From the NCBI GenBank assembly GCA_018398765.1, contig JAHBMJ010002485.1, forward strand, positions 5,001 through 69,000: a stretch of 64,000 nt of DNA, read 5' to 3'. This DNA comes from Chromera velia. Lineage: Eukaryota > Sar > Chromeraceae. The position numbers and the translations under genes were made by a program. Below are positions 35,283-47,262 of this stretch, one piece after another (within the stretch, counting starts at the first letter, position 1; the number at the start of each line of letters is the position of its first letter). The notes below the pieces were generated by a model. The model worked only from the letters and a program-made list of their open reading frames with translations, was not told where the DNA came from and ran no database searches.

Positions 35283-35350
35283 TCGGGGGTGTGGCTCAGG
35301 GGCAGAGTGCATGTGCAGGGTTCTTGCCATCGAATCGAATCGATGCTGGC
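35283..35350 (+). other. tRNA-like fragment (pseudo-tRNA or SINE head)
   Basis: GGGGGTGTGGCTCAGGGGCA resembles the 5' half of a eukaryotic tRNA and contains a good A-box (TGGCTCAGGGG). The 3' half has only a degenerate B-box-like CGAATCGAATC and no closing acceptor stem, so it is not a functional tRNA. Confidence 0.35.
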
Positions 35351-37054
35351 ATGCGTCCGTTTCTTCTTCTGTATATGTGTATATATACGTATTGTGAATA
35401 TTTACTTATTATTTAGCCCTCCTTGACTGAGTCAAGTGAAGAAGCTGCCTTCTCCGTCATGCGCTCCTCGATCGACGTTCACACACATCGACCCGACTCG
35501 TCATACAAACGCTGCCTTCGTTGACGCAGACGCGCACAGATCGATCGACATTCATACACGCATGCAGTCTTGGAGGCGCAATTCAGTGCCTCAGCCCTCT
35601 AAGGCCCCTCTTCCTGCATTCGTGATCGACAGAAAGTGCATAGCACTAGGCATAGCAGCCTGATCGAGTACCTTAGTGTAGCAGCACTCCATATAGGCGC
35701 AGCAGTATGTAGTACCTGCGTCATCTCTGCGGCTGCCTCTCTTCTTGGCGGCCCACATAGGAAATTATTACGTAAATCATCGACCTTATAGCATCGATCC
35801 ATCTTCTAGTTCATCTTTTTAATAAATAAGAATTAAAAACGCTTCTAAATTCTAAATTATTTTTTAAATTATTTATCATGCATATAACTTAATGTTTAAA
35901 TGATTGATTGATTAATAAATCGAAGTAGGGTATTGTAGTTCCAGACTTATAGCTAGGAACCACTGGTAAAATAAACAACTTCTCTAGCGACTTCTACAAC
36001 ATTCCAGACAACATTTTATAAGGAAATTGTCCGTTTACAGAAACGAGTCATCATCATTATCATACGTTATCGCCATCGGCCTATAATAGGCGTCTAGCGT
36101 TCGGCAAGTCACGACATGCAAGGCAGATTGTTAATGATAGACCCTCACTCAGCAATATTTGGCAACTAGCTTAACAACTACATTTCTTTTCAAACTCTTC
36201 CACTTCTGGCAGGGCGTGCTTGCACATGAGCGAGGCTGCTTCATGTTATGTTGACTACCAACTATGCCACGCCACCTCATAATACCATCCTCTTCCCTGC
36301 TTGTACTTCCTAAGAATTTCCTTTATCTGACAACCCTAAACCCAGCTTCCCTTCTTTTCTACGACTGTCTTCTTCGGCTGCTGTGGCTGTTTGGGGACGA
36401 GGTCTTTGTGTGTTTTGCTACTAGTATGAATGTGAAGCCCATGGAGGGTGGAAAACGTTCGTCCACATGCCGCACACTTCGCATCTCCGTCTCTCTACCC
36501 TTTTCTCACCTCCCTTTTCCTTTCCTTTTCCTCTGCTGCTCTCTCAGAGTCTCTCTTCTACCTTTTTCACCCCGTCTTGAATTAATGCCCTCCATCTGCC
36601 CTTATCATGATGAGAGGCAAGCGTCTGCCACTCGGCCTAGCACTCGGCCTCATTGATGATTGATTTCTAGAAGGCGGAAATCAGAGAGGACACAGTCGCT
36701 CCAACGAAGGAGGAAACGAGTGCAATTAAAAAGAAAGAAAAGAAAAGAAGAGACGAAAAAGGTTAGGGAAAAGGTACGACTACAATCGTTTGTCTCAATG
36801 GTTTCCCACATAGAATAAATTACGGTTGTTATTGGTGTGGCAGTGATGCATTAAACATTGCCTTTCAGTTTGAGGACGTATAGGGGCCATGAAAAAAATC
36901 AAAACCAACCTGGTTTGGAACCCCCCCCCCCCNNNNNNNNNNNCCCCCTTCCTAACACCTATAAGCATTCGGGTCCGACCCTCCTCCCTCTCTCTAAAGT
37001 CCCCTCTTTTAAAGTCAAAAATTATGTTGAACCGTAACTTGAACGACCAGTAAA

Positions 37055-37287
37055 CTAGGCGTCGGCTAAAGAAAAAAAAAAAATAAGATCCCCCAAAATC
37101 CTTTACTTTTTTTCTTTTTTTTTTTTTCTTTTTCGGCTAAACAACTGTTGTTCAAGTGCTGTTGATGTGTTGCACATGCAACTGTTGTTAAGTGTTGTTT
37201 AGGGTAAAAAAGTAAAAAAAAAAAAAAAAAAAAGTTCTCCTCGGATCGCTTACTTTTTTTCTTTTTTTTTTTTTAGCCGACGCCTAG
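37055..37287. mobile_element. hAT-like MITE, 233 bp, perfect 8-bp target duplication
   Basis: The 16-bp terminal inverted repeat CTAGGCGTCGGCTAAA (37055-37070) is perfectly matched at 37272-37287. It is flanked on both sides by CCAGTAAA (37047-37054 and 37288-37295). The interior is poly-A/poly-T with an AACAACTGTTGTT-type motif and no coding capacity. An 8-bp duplication and a TIR of this type point to the hAT superfamily. Confidence 0.9.
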
Positions 37288-38694
37288 CCAGTAAAACGGT
37301 ACTAAAACCTAAGTCAGAAATCCTATTAGTTATTTAATTTAAGAGAAAACAATATTTTTATTACCAGTAACTTAGTATTGTATATAAGCTAAAACTCCTA
37401 GTAAAACTCATATATTTTTTTCTCGACTTTTTTGATCGAATTATAGTAGAGGGGCAGCGCACTACAGGTTTTTGCGAAGCCACCCTCGCACTTGCCCTGG
37501 CAGCGGTAAAGTGCATTGGCAAGGTGCGATATTACATGAAAACGTGCATTGAAATCTAAGTCAATTCTATGTCGATCAGCAACTTCTTCTGCTGCATGCA
37601 TGTTAGTTCATTTCAAAATTGTGAAGTCTGCTAGGAAGTCTGCAAAAAGCCTGCGGCACCTTTGCGACTTATAGTTTGAAATAATTTGAGACAGTTATAT
37701 TAAATAGGTATAAAAAGTTAAACTTTGAGTCAGTCTTAGAGTATATGAAAGCAAAAATATGAACATATGAGTGAATGAATAAATTGGGGCGGTTAAAACC
37801 GGTGAGCTACCACTTACCCCTAGACTTAGGCTTGAATCCGCTCGCTCACAGCTGGGGCATGATCTGCAATTAAGTTTGTGGACTTCGCACAGGCTGCGCA
37901 GTGACTTAATCAGTGTCATAATCTGATACATATGGCAACACGAAATCACGCTAGAGATCACGCTAATTTGGCTACACATTCCGCCACCACCATCCACCAT
38001 CGTCATACAGCCAGAAGCTGGAAAGATGATAAAAAGGCAATCATTTCCTAGAATATCTCTGGGAATATCTTTTTTCTCTCCCTCACTCCCCCTAGCACTC
38101 CCCTACCTGGGGGCTAGCCTGGGGATCTACCTGCTGAATGACTTATTGTGCAATTCCGATACGTACGTTGCTCAATAAACATAATATTTTATAATATTAA
38201 AAATTTAATTAAAATTGACTCTATGAGTAATGTACACAGAAAAAACTGATAAATAAAATTTTGCAGTAGAAATTAAATCATGATCAATTAATAGATGATA
38301 TGGAAGATGAATTAAATAGGTCTGATGTTGTTCAGAAAGCTGTGCAATGAACCTTAGCGTTTGGTCAGGCCACCATCCTAAGGCCCGAGGAGCCGCAAGC
38401 AATTCTGCACGCGCAGATACAGAACAATCACACAAAGGTTTCATTCAAAAGGGCTTGCACATGAACATGAGTCTAGTTGTGCATTTAAGGGCAGATAAAG
38501 AAAACGATGCAAAATAAAAACATAATGACACAAACAGGTACAAATCCAAGTAGGCCAACTTGCAATCTCATATGAGCCTACAAAATACGCGCAAGGTGCT
38601 TGCTTGCCCAACGTGCTTTCAGTGCATCTTTCTGTGCCAAAGAGCTAGGCCAAGGCGATTCGAACTGCAATTTCTTGGACTGGACTGGACAGTC

Positions 38695-38879
38695 AGTGTG
38701 TGTGTGTGTGTGTGTATTTGTGTGTTTGTGTGTGTGTGTGTGTATTTGTGTGTTTGAGAGAGAGAGAGAGAGAGAGAGAGAGCGGTCGTGTTTGTGTGTT
38801 TGTGTGTCTGTGTCTTTTCGTTGCTTTCGCATCAGAGAAAGTGTCTTTCTGTCTCTCTGTCTCTCTCTTTGTCTGCCTT

Positions 38880-38918
<39 letters not shown>

Positions 38919-39124
38919 ATCTGTCTGTCTGTCTGTCTGTCTATCTGTCTGTCTGTCTGTCTGTCTGTGTGTCTGTCTGTATGTCTGTCTGTCTGACCAT
39001 AATGCGAAAACAGAGCCCCCGTCCTGCAAGAAACAAAAATGACGAGGAAGAGGACAAAACGTCAAAGCTTTTGCATGTGTCTCCACGTGTGTGCGTGTGC
39101 GTGTGTGTGAGCACGAGAGAGAGC

Positions 39125-39167
<43 letters not shown>

Positions 39168-39340
39168 GATCAGAAAGAAAGAGAGAGAGAGAGAGGGAGA
39201 GAGAGAGAAAAAGAGGAGAGGGAGGGAGGGAGGGAGGGAGAGAGAGAGAGAGAGGGAGAGAGAGAGAGGAAGAGAGAGAGAGAGAGAGAAGAAGAGAAGA
39301 GAGAGAAAGAGAGAGAGGGAGCGAGGGAGAGAGAGAGATC
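38695..39340. repeat. compound microsatellites (GT)n, (GA)n, (CTGT)n
   Basis: Runs of GT at 38697-38750, GA at 38757-38782, CTGT at 38880-38995 and GA at 39117-39340 make up most of this block. Confidence 0.95.
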
Positions 39341-40605
39341 CGTTCCAGCATCATGCTCATTTCGCGGTCCTTCCTTCGCTTGCCTCTCTCTAGCTGTCTC
39401 TTTTCATGAGTCCGTCTGATGTTTTGTCTGTCTGGTATTGCCTCTCTTCCTCACAGATTCCCCATACGTATCTGGTTGGACACAGGTCCACAGAACCCCT
39501 AACAGTTTTGTGCATCCAGCCACCCTGCCACTTACCTATCCATCTATCCATCCATCCATCCATCCATCCATCCACTACTCAGCACGTTTCTAATTGTACC
39601 TGCATGTCTGCGGGCCTGACTTTTCTTCATGTGTCGAAGGCTGCATAGACCCATCTCTCTCTCTCTCTCTCCCTCTCTCTGTGCCCGTACGTCCTTCTTT
39701 CCCTGTATCCTTCCTTCCGCTTGTTGAATGTATCGCCGCCCGCCCGCCCGAGTGGCAGGCAGGCACACTAGACGGATTCGATCACGGAGGGGTCAAAGGA
39801 CAAACTCACAAGAAAGAAAGACATGTCCATGCAGCCGGCCATGCTAATCGGTCGATCGTTTGACCAAGAGCGTTTCTGAATGTGGTCTGTTTCTCTCTCC
39901 GCCTCCTTGGTTCTCTGTATGTCTACTCAATTGCGTTGACATATTCTCACAAGGATGCGTCCGAACGACAGAAGAAATTAAGAGCAGACAGACCCACCTG
40001 AAGGTTTCGGCGCAAAGAACCAGGGCGGGGGGGTCAGAAAGGCCCTTGCAAGAAGCCCTTGCATCACTTGAAAGATGTACACCGAAACCACCACAACTGC
40101 AACGATTCATTCATGGATCCACAGTCGAGTGAATGAATGCAAAGATTCACTGACAAGCACTCCATTGGATGAGAGCTCTCATGGCCTTTGTTACCTTATC
40201 TCTATGCTTTTTTGTTTCAGGGGGTTGGTCAGTCACTGCGGGAGAAACCAGAGCTCCAACCCACCTGATGCATTCTAGTGGCCGTTTGATTGCACATGCG
40301 AAGCAGATAATAAGTGTAAGCCCATCGTCCGTGTGTCTGTCGATCCAGTATAATCCCCCCTTTCTTCCTGCATTCATTCGTTCGTTCGTTCCGTCCTTCC
40401 ATCGATCCACAAGAAAGGGAGGGTGGCAGTTGGAGTACAGACATGCAAGGGAGGGCTGACCGAGAAAAAGCTCGAACCACTTGAGCATTGCGCAATCAGT
40501 TCCGTGCTTCCAGTAGTCTCTGCATGAATGAAAACGCACATGCAACCATCCACACTCTCATGCACACAGACATGTAGACTCTCACTCCATTCAGTCCACT
40601 CCTTT

Positions 40606-40729
40606 CGATCAGTGCATGAAATGGTGGTGTGGGAACTAATCTCAGAATTTTGCATACAGAATTCTGTATGAAAATGAGTACATGCATCGATGAGTGCATG
40701 AAGTGGTGGTGTGGGAATTGATCTGAGAA
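40606..40729. repeat. palindrome flanked by about 42-bp direct repeats
   Basis: Two diverged copies of a 42-bp segment (40606-40647 and 40688-40729, a handful of mismatches) flank a perfect 18-bp palindrome, CATACAGAATTCTGTATG (40653-40670). The palindrome is extended by ATTTT/AAAAT arms and has the same core as the element at 21.6 kb. Confidence 0.85.
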
Positions 40730-40959
40730 AACAACGTGCCTGTATGGATCGGTAACACTTGCGGCGGGAGATGAGAGAAGCGACGGGGAGGGGGGACAGA
40801 GAGGCGCCCGATAACAAAAGAAGAAGACCAACGCTCAACACAGTTGTGGGCAGGTAAGGGAATAGAAACAGAAAAAGACAAACAGATCAATCTGCTCACT
40901 GACAGCTTTCCTGACTGACGGACTGTTTTCCTTCCTTCCTTCCTTCCTTCCTTCCTGAC

Positions 40960-42051
40960 CGACACTTCTGGCACATATGCGACAATGACGATAAAGACGA
41001 TTTGTCCCAAGTTGAAGATTTGCAACACGCGGACGTAGAGGGGCACGCGCTTGCAGATGCAGCCTATGACCTTCTCACAACAGTTCATGTCCGAAAGCGC
41101 GTCCTCGGTCTTCCTGCAGAAGAAAAGAAAAGAAAAGGAAAGAAAAAAAGTCGTGAAGCTCCAGAAGTGCACCCTCGGCTTTTCTGACTGACAAGACAAA
41201 TTCTGCCGGACGCTCTGAAAGAGGAGAACAATGGGATGAAAGTTACGCGGCGGTCTTCAAAGGAGAAGAGGTGCAGCCAGAATGTGACTGTTTGGGTGGA
41301 TTGGTCATTGTTCGATGAAAGACGCAGGGGGGCTAATCCTTGATCTACGCACTAGCAGTCTCCCCCACATGGAAGCTAGGGCAGCTTACTTTTCGAAGTA
41401 CCAGAAGGAGAGAAAGAGGACGAATGCTATTGCTCCTTGCACAAAGTAGGTGCTAGCGAGAAGGTCAGCGTTCAGCCCTGCTGCTGCGCATTTGCATGTG
41501 TTATTGGCCTCCACCGCCTCCACGTCGCCCTGTCGGATAGTTGGCTCTGTGTCCACGCGGTTTGTCAGCTTGACCGCAGCACACTCGAAAATGATTTGGT
41601 CGTTCGCGACTGCAGTAGACACAGGACGGTCAAGGCAGAGTGTCCAAAGGGAAGCTGAATGAGGCTGGTACTCACGCGTGCAAAGCGCGTTGGTAAACAA
41701 CAGATGCGTTCAGTTTGTATGCAACACATGCATGCATGCATGCATGCATCCGTTGTTCCCCAAGAGAAGTGGCTGACTCATGATGAAGACTCCACAGAAG
41801 AGGTAGATGAAGGCACTGAAGCAGAAGTAACATTTTAGCCTGCATCCAGGGACAGTTAACCACAGTGAAAGGGACAGCTGAGAGGGGGAACTTCGGAGAA
41901 TCTGTTAATTCCTTAGTCATGCATGTGCATAGACTGACGAGGGCATGAAGATCCCCTTCAAGCACCCAATCACACGGCCCCAACATGTTTGTAATGAGAA
42001 GCGTTTCGGTGCCGTGTCGTTCTTTGTTGGGAGTGTTCGTGAGGCTTTCAT
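40960..42051 (-). CDS. multi-pass membrane protein, unrecognised family
   Basis: Exon 1 (42051-41939) starts MKASRTLPTKNDTAPKRF and joins in phase to an exon beginning at 41839 with a transmembrane segment (CYFCFSAFIYLFCGVFIM). Exon 41609-41390 encodes a Cys-containing probable extracellular stretch and a second membrane helix (FVQGAIAFVLFLSFWYF). It joins in phase to 41113-40960, which carries NCCEKVIGCICKR and a third helix (FNLGQIVFIVIVAYVPEV). Further 3' exons lie below 40960 but are unresolved. The donor of the second exon is unclear, being in or near a CATG repeat. The topology is three or more helices with a short Cys-rich cytosolic loop. The gene is head-to-head with XPD. Confidence 0.6.
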
Positions 42052-42725
42052 GGCTGTGGATGGGCCTTCAGTCAATGGGACTACAAGCCTTGCAAGGTGC
42101 TCATGGACCGTGTTGTTAAAGTTTCAAGCTTTCGAATCAATCAACCAAGTGCGGTTGTGACGGAAAAGGGCCCCTCGAGACTTGCTGAGGGATGTATATA
42201 CATAGTGGTCGTACATGGAGCCCTTTCTTTGCCTTGGAGATCATTGAAATCATCATCCTGGGAGTGTTTGCATGCAGCTCATGCAATTCGGTGGAGTCTT
42301 TCAGCAACACTTAATTCAATGGCAAGTGCATGCATGCATCGCAAATGCATATGGGCCTGGGAATTAACGCGCGCGATACGCGCGCGGCCGCGGGCCACTT
42401 AAGCGCGCGCAAATCGCGCGTCGATTTTCGTGATCATATATATGTTGTTGATCCTCCCTTCGACGCTTGACATATATAGTCGCCACGCGGAATCGATCAG
42501 AGACTGCCAATTAACATCTCTCCGACATTCTGGACCAACCCGGCAAGGTGAACTCTTTTGGCACTCTCCGACAGAGCGAAATTGGAATGCATTGAATCGT
42601 GCCATGGATCTGTAGGTCATCTTGTTTCCCTGTCGTCACTTGCCAATCGAGGAGACGGGACAAGAACAGACTGAGCTCACCGAAATTGAGTGCAGCTTGC
42701 ACAAAGCGAGTGTGCCAGTACCACC
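42052..42725. promoter_or_regulatory. bidirectional intergenic region, membrane-protein gene / XPD
   Basis: Only 674 bp separate the two divergent start codons. A CpG-dense, partly self-complementary cluster (ACGCGCGCGATACGCGCGCG and following, 42367-42420) lies in the middle and is unlike the surrounding sequence. The XPD start has a favourable context (CCACCATGG). Confidence 0.5.
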
Positions 42726-43865
42726 ATGGTGCGCTTCCACATAGATGAGTTGGAAGTGTTCTTCCCGTACGAATTTGTCTATCCAGAGCAGTACCAGTAT
42801 ATGCGTAGTCTGAAGCACACGCTCGATGCTGGAGGCCATGCAGTCCTGGAAATGCCCACAGGTTGGTCATCTGACTGTGGCCGCTCTCACTCCCTTTCCT
42901 GCTCTTTACACAAGCTCTTGTTTATGTCCGTCTCTCTCAATGCGTGTTCCTTTAATGAGCGCTTTTCTGTAAGCCATTGGACTTTCTTGCATTCTTTCGA
43001 TCAGGCACCGGCAAGACCGTCTCCCTCTTCTCGCTCATCACCAGCTATCAGCACGCGAACCCGAAGACTGGAAAGCTCATCTACTGCACTCGGACAGTGC
43101 CAGAAATGGAAAAGGCTCTTGAGGAGCTGCGGATTGTGATCGAATACAGAGTAGCACAGCTTGCTCAGGACAAGCAGAAGGAAGGCAAAGGCCCCGGCCT
43201 CCCGAATGCCTCTGCTGCGATTGGAGGGGCCAACGGCGCTCCAGTTCTTGTGAGTGCAACAGGGCCGGCTTCGTCCTCTGCCTCTACTGCTGCGGCTGCT
43301 GCTGCAGGGAGTGCTTCCCCAGCCCCCTCCGGTCCCCTCCCCGTGATGGGCACTTCTTTTCCGGACGGTCGGATTTTGGCTCTTGGTATGTCTGCTCGTC
43401 GGAACATGTGCATCCATCCCGAGGTCTCCCAAGAGCCCGACAGAGACAGCATCGACGAAAAGTGCAGATCCCTAACTGCTCCCTGGGTGAGACAACCGCC
43501 TGCGGGGCTGCAGCCTTCCACGGCAGTCCAGGCAGAAGAAGGACAAGGAGCTCCTCGAGCGAACGGCTCTGTGTCGTCGTCCTCCAATGCCAACGCGAAC
43601 GCCAACGGGGGGAGTGCGAACGGTCCTGCGGCTGCTTCGAGCGGTTCAAACTCGAATGCCTCGTCTTCGTCTTCGGGGGGAGGGGGGAAGAAAGCAGAGT
43701 TGTGCGAATGGTCAGCAAAGAGAGAGGGTTCTGGGGTCAGACAGCTGCATGGACAGATAGCATTTTGTCTTTTCCTCCGGCAAGATGGGTTGCTCGTGTG
43801 AGAGAACGACGAAGAGCCCTCTCTGTCTGTGTGTACATCTCTCTCCCTCCCTCCCGCCCGCCCTC

Positions 43866-43920
<55 letters not shown>

Positions 43921-43922
43921 TT

Positions 43923-43961
<39 letters not shown>

Positions 43962-45540
43962 TCCCTGTGTATGTGTCCGCGTGTGCGTGCGTGTGTCTGC
44001 ATGTGCGTGTGTGTCTGCATGTGTGTGTGTGTAAGAGAGAGAGAGAGAGTGTGTGTGTGTGTGCACCTATTTGTCTGCCTTTCTGTCTGTCTCTCTCCCT
44101 CCCTCTCTCCGTGAATGCAGGTACGAGAATTTTGAGAACCTGTCTATCTCCGAGATGGTGGAGCCGGACGTGTATACAATAGACAAACTCAAGACCAGGG
44201 CCGCCAAGGCCGTCAAGCCCTTCTGCCCATACTTTGCGGCCCGACGCCTCATGCAGTCTGCGTCCGTTGTGGTGCTGAACTACCAGTACGTCCTGGATCC
44301 CAAAGTCGCACAGGTAGGTAAGTGGGTGCATGGGTGGGTACGTGGTCGTTTGGTTGGTCTCTCTGTCTCTCTGAAGACTACAGAGAAAAAGAATTGACAG
44401 AGAAAACGCTGAGATAAGATGATGTTGTCAGAAGTTGTGTAGAAAAAGTGGTGGCGATGTGAAGTCGATCCAGAGCTGGGATTGCAACAGAAGAGATGCA
44501 AAAACAAGGAGTTTCAGGGCAGGGGAGCCGTTTTTGTCCTTGTTTTCCCCGTAGCTGCCTCAGTATACCAGAAGCATACGCCTCGTCAGTCCGCGTGGCG
44601 GGGGTCGAATAATTGGTAGGCCTTTTCGACCCAGCTTGGTTTGGTCTGAGGGTTCCCATAAGTAAAGAAGACCATCCTTTCGTTCGGCGCATGCAGCACC
44701 ACGACAGCGTTTCGATCATCTTTGTCCTAGCTGTCTCTTGTGTCTGCCTCAAATAAAAAAGACAAAACCCGGTTCCTTGCACATGTACGTCTGTACAGCA
44801 TGTCTCCACAATGAATAAAATACCGCCTGTCCTCCCTCGATCTGCCAACTGACTTGCCTGCCTGCCTGCAGGCCTCCCTTCTGGGTGTTGGCGCGAGCAG
44901 AGGCCCTCCTGCTGCCTCAGGGGTGCAGCAGGGACTCGGATCTCTTGCAGGCCAGTCGGGTGTCCATGCACGCATGTGTGGGGGCAGCCTCTCGTGGTTG
45001 CTTGCTTGCATGGGGCTTCTTTCTCAAAGGAATGGATCAAGCTGCATGGGCAGGTAGACAGACAGACCTCAGGGATTGTTGGATTGATGGATGACCGATG
45101 GGGGGGATTGGAAGCAAAAGGCCCTCCCCCCCCCCCAATTTTTGTTTTTTTGAGTTCTCCTGTAAGCCCAGATTGAACATATCACGTTTCTCCCGCTCCG
45201 TGTTTTTTTTGTTTTGCTCCTTCTTTGATTCCTCCTCACTTCTTTACTCCACGTCTCTGCAACTGCTTAGTAACCTTCCTCCTAGCATTTTACCTGTTTG
45301 CATGTCTGCCTGTACTCATCCATGATCTCTCCTCTCCTGTTGTTCAAACGTGCAGCCAGTCATCTGGTCTCACAGGTCCGTCAGGCAACGAAGACGAAGG
45401 AGCCCTCCATCGTGGTCTTCGACGAAGCCCACAACATCGACAACGTCTGTATCGAGGCCTTGAGCGTCAACCTGACAAAGGAGACTTTGGACAGGGCCCT
45501 GGGGAATGTGCGGAAGCTGGATGAGGAAATCAAAAAGTCA

Positions 45541-45574
<34 letters not shown>

Positions 45575-45593
45575 ACGTCTAGCTATCTGCCTA

Positions 45594-45630
<37 letters not shown>

Positions 45631-46509
45631 TGGATCTTGGAGGCAGTGGGCAGACGGGCTTTTTCGTGACAGCGGTGTCGCTCAATGGATCGGCTTTTGT
45701 GTGAATTTGAAATGGCAAAAAAGCCTCGATTTCACACATGTTTTGTTGATCGGTAGACATGACGCGATGGATTGCATACAAGCTAAGAACAAAACTTTCT
45801 CTGATCTGATCGAGGATATGCCGAGAGAGATCTGAAAGAAAAACTTGATGAAAGCCTCTCTCGAGTGAGCCCTACTTCAAAGAATTCTCTCTTCCCTCCT
45901 TCTTTCCTTCCCTCTTTCTTTCCTTCCTTCCCTCCTTCTTTCCTTCCTTCCTTCCTTCCGCCCGCTTTCTTTCTTTCTTTCTTTCTTTCTTTTTTTTCTT
46001 TCTTTCTTTCTTTTCTTTCTTTTTTCCGTCCTTCCTGCATCCGTTCCTCTCTTTCTTCCTTCGAACCTTCCTTTCCTTCTTCCTTCCTTCCTTCCTTTCT
46101 GGCTGTCTTTCTTTCGTTCGTTCTTTTTTCTTTCTTTCTTCCTTTCCTTGCTTCCTTTCCGTGCTTCGTTCTTCACTTGCAAGTTTTGGTATCAACCGTC
46201 CTGCAGAGTGAAGGAGCACGACCAGCAACGGCTCCAGAATGAGTACAACAATCTGCTGCACGGACTGCAGGTAGGTCTTGGGGGGGGTGGGCGATAGCGT
46301 CTCTCTGTGCAGTGCTTCTGTTCGCTTCTTTTTCCCTGCATGGCTCCTTATCATCTTCCCTGATCAATCCTTACACTCCCATAACATGAAGACAGCTAGT
46401 CAGTAGGATTTCCTTCGTAGGTGTGTCTCTCTGTGTGTATTCACGTGTGTGCACGTGTGTGCACGTGTGTGTGTGTGAGTGTGTATGAGTGTGTGAGTGC
46501 CCATGCGCG

Positions 46510-46558
<49 letters not shown>

Positions 46559-46653
46559 CAGAGCGAAAGAGAAAAAAAGAAAAGAAAGAAACAAAGCAGG
46601 AAAGAAGAAATGCAAGGAGAAAGAAAAACACAAAAGAGCAAAAAAAAAGAATG

Positions 46654-46685
<32 letters not shown>

Positions 46686-46780
46686 CAGAGCGAAAGAGAA
46701 AAAAAGAAAAGAAAGAAACAAAGCAGGAAAGGAAGAAATGCAAGGAGAAAGAAAAACACAAAAGAGCAAAAAAAAAGAAT

Positions 46781-46820
<40 letters not shown>

Positions 46821-47224
46821 AGAGAAAGAGAAAGAAAAAGAAAAAGAAAGAAAGAAAGAAAGGAGGGAAGTAAGGTGTAGAGAGACAAAAAATTAAAGAA
46901 AAGACAACGACTAAATGTCTCTCTACACCTTACTTCCCTTCTTTCTTTCTTCCTTCCTTCCTTCCTTTCGTGATCGACTATTTCGTGCGAGCTTCATCCT
47001 ACCCCGTCTTACAGACTTGCTGCAACACCCCCTCCAGATGGATCTGGATGCCTGCATCAATCTTTCCTTCCTTCCTTCCTTCCTTCCTTCCTTCTATCCA
47101 TCCTTTACGTCAAATGACTGCAGGCAGCTGGACACATCGACGAGTCGACGGCTTCTCAGATGCAGAACCCGGTCCTTCCAGACGACATCGTGAGGGAGGT
47201 CTGTGTGTGTGAGTGTGAGTGTGA

Positions 47225-47262
<38 letters not shown>

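Larger units (their letters stand above)
33863..40600. other. no supported gene; intergenic
   Basis: AT-rich sequence around 35.8-38.5 kb holds an 11-N gap (36933-36943), a MITE (37055-37287) and a tRNA-like fragment (35283-35350). Long microsatellites occupy 38.7-39.3 kb. Frames such as 34822-35184 (+) have coding-like ends, but no splice model or domain supports them. Confidence 0.45.

Noticed and set aside
44872-44966. Possible extra XPD exon ([17 protein letters not shown]…) after a TGCAG
   Set aside because: Exon 3 joins in phase to the exon at 45376, giving nearly the expected spacing before the DEAH box. The candidate is Gly/Ser-rich and has no counterpart in XPD.
45872-46354. Lys/Glu/Arg-rich minus-strand frame
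   Set aside because: Translation of a polypyrimidine TTCC/TTTC tract in XPD intron 4.
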